8,217 nt of DNA from Planctomycetota bacterium (GTDB lineage Bacteria; Planctomycetota; Planctomycetia; Pirellulales; Thermoguttaceae). The stretch lies in assembly GCA_023621895.1 (NCBI GenBank), contig JAMOAF010000971.1:1-8217 (forward strand), read 5' to 3'. Below, one piece after another: positions 7,041 through 8,217 of this stretch; positions within the stretch are counted from its first letter, which is position 1, and each line of letters opens with the position of its first letter. The translations under genes and the position numbers were made by a program. Below the pieces are notes generated by a model. The model was not told the origin of the DNA and searched no databases. It was given only the letters and a program-made list of their open reading frames with translations.

Positions 7041-7058
7041 CGCTGCCTGGTGGCAGCG
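7041..7058 (+). other. Hairpin between the App1 and SGNH genes
   Basis: CGCTGCC (7041-7047) pairs exactly with GGCAGCG (7052-7058) around a TGGT loop. It lies 16 bases before the ribosome binding site of the SGNH gene. There is no T-run, so it is a poor intrinsic terminator; it could be a leader structure or a transcript-stabilising stem. A separate 12-base palindrome, AGCCGGCCGGCT (6966-6977), overlaps the stop codon of the App1 gene. Confidence 0.35.
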
Positions 7059-7074
7059 CTTCCACGCGCAGAGA

Positions 7075-7080
7075 GGGAGG
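7075..7080 (+). promoter_or_regulatory. Ribosome binding site of the SGNH hydrolase gene
   Basis: GGGAGG is followed by five bases and the GTG at 7086. This strong site decides in favour of the GTG start over the in-frame TTG at 7023, which would add 21 residues before the membrane segment. Confidence 0.75.
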
Positions 7081-7085
7081 CGATC

Positions 7086-8069
7086 GTGACGAAACGACTT
7101 CGAGTGGCCTTTCTGGCTGGCTTGGGATTGCTGCTTGTATTCTGGACCCTAGCCTACCGCTATTGGCAGTACGCCCGACCGGAAGGCAGTGGGCCGGCCG
7201 GGCCGGCGGTCGCGCGCGAGCCTTTTCAGGACGTATGGACGGACCAGAGTGTGTTGTTGCTCGGGGTGGGCGACAGTGTCACGGCAGGCTTCGGCGCTCG
7301 GCTGGGTCACAGTTACTTCGATCTCCTCGCCAGGAATCCCGATGACGAATTCGACGACATGAAGGGGCTCTGTCTTTCGGCCGTTATGCGCAACCTTCAA
7401 GTCAGCAATATCGCTGTTTCGGGCAGCACCTCTCTGCGGCATCTGGAGATCCTCGAAAACGATTTGGCGATTCAAAACCCCACCCTGCGCGGCCTGGTGG
7501 TGATGACGAGCGGGGGCAATGACTTGATCCACGACTACGGCCGCAGACCGCCGCGAGAAGGGGCCATGTATGGCGCAACCCTGGAACAGGCCGGCCCGTG
7601 GATCGAGAACTTCAGAATCCGCCTTGAGCGGATGCTCGATTTGCTCGATGAAAAATTTCCCGGCGGCTGCGACATTTTTCTTGCCGATATTTATGATCCG
7701 TCGGACGGAGTCGGCGACGCGGCCACTGCGGGTCTGCCACGCTGGGACGACGGACTGGAGATTCTGGCCCAATACAACCGGATCATCCGGGATGCGGCCT
7801 CGCGACGGGCGAATGTCCATCTCGTTCCGATGTACAAGACCTTTCTTGGCCACGGAATCCACTGTACGAACTGGTGGCGGGGCGTCTATTGCCGGGAAGA
7901 CCCCCACTACTGGTACGGCATGAATCTGGAAGACCCGAACGAGCGCGGCTACGACGCGCTGCGGCGGGTCTTTCTGATCGAAATCGCCAAGGTGGCTGAT
8001 CGCTTCCGCGACCCAACTGACCTCGAGCCTGCCGGCCACTCCGCTGGCCAGGGCGAGCCGCTGCTGTAG
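7086..8069 (+). CDS. Membrane-anchored SGNH/GDSL-type hydrolase
   Basis: This encodes 327 residues with a GTG start. The N-terminus is TKRLR followed by one hydrophobic segment (about 7-23) and no clear cleavage site, so it is either an inner-membrane anchor or an uncleaved signal, with the catalytic domain outside the cytoplasm. SGNH blocks are visible: block I, LLLGVGDSVTAGFG (57-70), with nucleophile Ser64; block II around VSGSTS (111-116), with Gly113; block III, TSGGNDLIHD (141-150), with Asn145. The usual block V 'DxxHPN' is not present in its normal form: residues 281-289 read LEDPNERGY, with Asp at the position normally held by the catalytic His. An alternative His274 sits just upstream in REDPHYWYG (270-278). 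Family members are esterases, lipases, thioesterases or carbohydrate acetylesterases; the substrate here is unknown. The last residues (about 322-327, GEPLL) and the stop are encoded within a repeat. Confidence 0.82.
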   Translation: MTKRLRVAFLAGLGLLLVFWTLAYRYWQYARPEGSGPAGPAVAREPFQDVWTDQSVLLLGVGDSVTAGFGARLGHSYFDLLARNPDDEFDDMKGLCLSAVMRNLQVSNIAVSGSTSLRHLEILENDLAIQNPTLRGLVVMTSGGNDLIHDYGRRPPREGAMYGATLEQAGPWIENFRIRLERMLDLLDEKFPGGCDIFLADIYDPSDGVGDAATAGLPRWDDGLEILAQYNRIIRDAASRRANVHLVPMYKTFLGHGIHCTNWWRGVYCREDPHYWYGMNLEDPNERGYDALRRVFLIEIAKVADRFRDPTDLEPAGHSAGQGEPLL

Positions 8070-8217
8070 TGGGAAGCCGAAGGATCCGCCGGGCAAGCCG
8101 GGTGGGGATAGTGGGAAGCCGAAGGATCCGCCGGGCAAGCCGGCGGGATTTGGGGGGAGGCGGGCCGCTGATGTAGTGGGAAGCCGAAGGATCCGCCGGG
8201 CAAGCCGGCGGGATTTG
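8052..8217 (+). repeat. Array of three 35-bp direct repeats containing GC hairpins
   Basis: A 35-base core starting TAGTGGGAAGCCGAAGGATC and ending CCGCCGGGCAAGCCGG occurs at 8067-8101, 8109-8143 and 8174-8208, with no mismatches. Units 2 and 3 continue into CGGGATTTG; unit 1 diverges there. Homology between units 1 and 3 also extends about 15 bases to the left (8052-8066 with 8159-8173, two mismatches), so the first copy begins inside the SGNH gene and includes its TAG stop. In units 2 and 3, CCGCCGG-GCAAG-CCGGCGG forms a 7-bp stem (8128-8146 and 8193-8211). Spacing is uneven (42 and 65 bases) and the array continues past the window end. No gene is visible here. It most likely belongs to a dispersed palindromic repeat family; the hairpins could also help end or protect the SGNH transcript. 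Confidence 0.8.

Noticed and set aside
7149..8138. A 329-codon minus-strand frame opposite the SGNH gene, with repeated PGGSFGFPL peptides
   Set aside because: The repeated peptide is just the translation of the 3' repeat array, and the rest is antisense to a gene with recognisable SGNH blocks.
8067..8217. CRISPR array
   Set aside because: Repeat cores are separated by only 7 and 30 bases, the gap sequences look like diverged parts of the same repeat, the first copy overlaps a gene end, and there are no cas genes in the window.

Overview
This GC-rich window most resembles an environmental planctomycete (Pirellulales-like). That assignment is inference from gene content: a Tat-exported DUF6807 protein, a GFO-type secreted catabolic neighbourhood, single-copy exported proteins of poorly described families, and dispersed repeats built on a GGGCAAGCC core. 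No rRNA, tRNA or marker gene is present to confirm it.

Layout. Positions 1-426 hold the 3' end of an FAD-dependent oxidoreductase. It is followed after 26 bases by a secreted beta-propeller protein of 699 residues (453-2552), probably in the same transcript. Two genes lie on the minus strand: a DUF6807 protein with a twin-arginine signal (2582-3538), convergent with the propeller gene, and a secreted protein (3889-5625) with an apparent alpha-toroid plus beta-sandwich layout like that of polysaccharide lyases. The 350-base gap between these two carries a perfect 25-bp inverted repeat. After a 187-base divergent control region come two plus-strand genes: a lipoprotein with an App1-type (DUF2183) HAD phosphatase domain (5813-6967) and a membrane-anchored SGNH/GDSL hydrolase (7086-8069). 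The window ends in a short array of a 35-bp repeat whose first copy includes the stop codon of the SGNH gene.

How the genes may work together. All five complete proteins carry an export signal or membrane anchor. The left four genes together look like a secreted or periplasmic carbohydrate-processing set (oxidoreductase, propeller, DUF6807, lyase-like toroid); the exact substrate cannot be read from the sequence. The right two look like envelope hydrolases, possibly acting on lipid or ester substrates. No defence system, prophage, CRISPR array or transposase gene was found. The least explained items are the repeat elements, the unusual block V of the SGNH hydrolase and the unassigned activities of the carbohydrate-type cluster.
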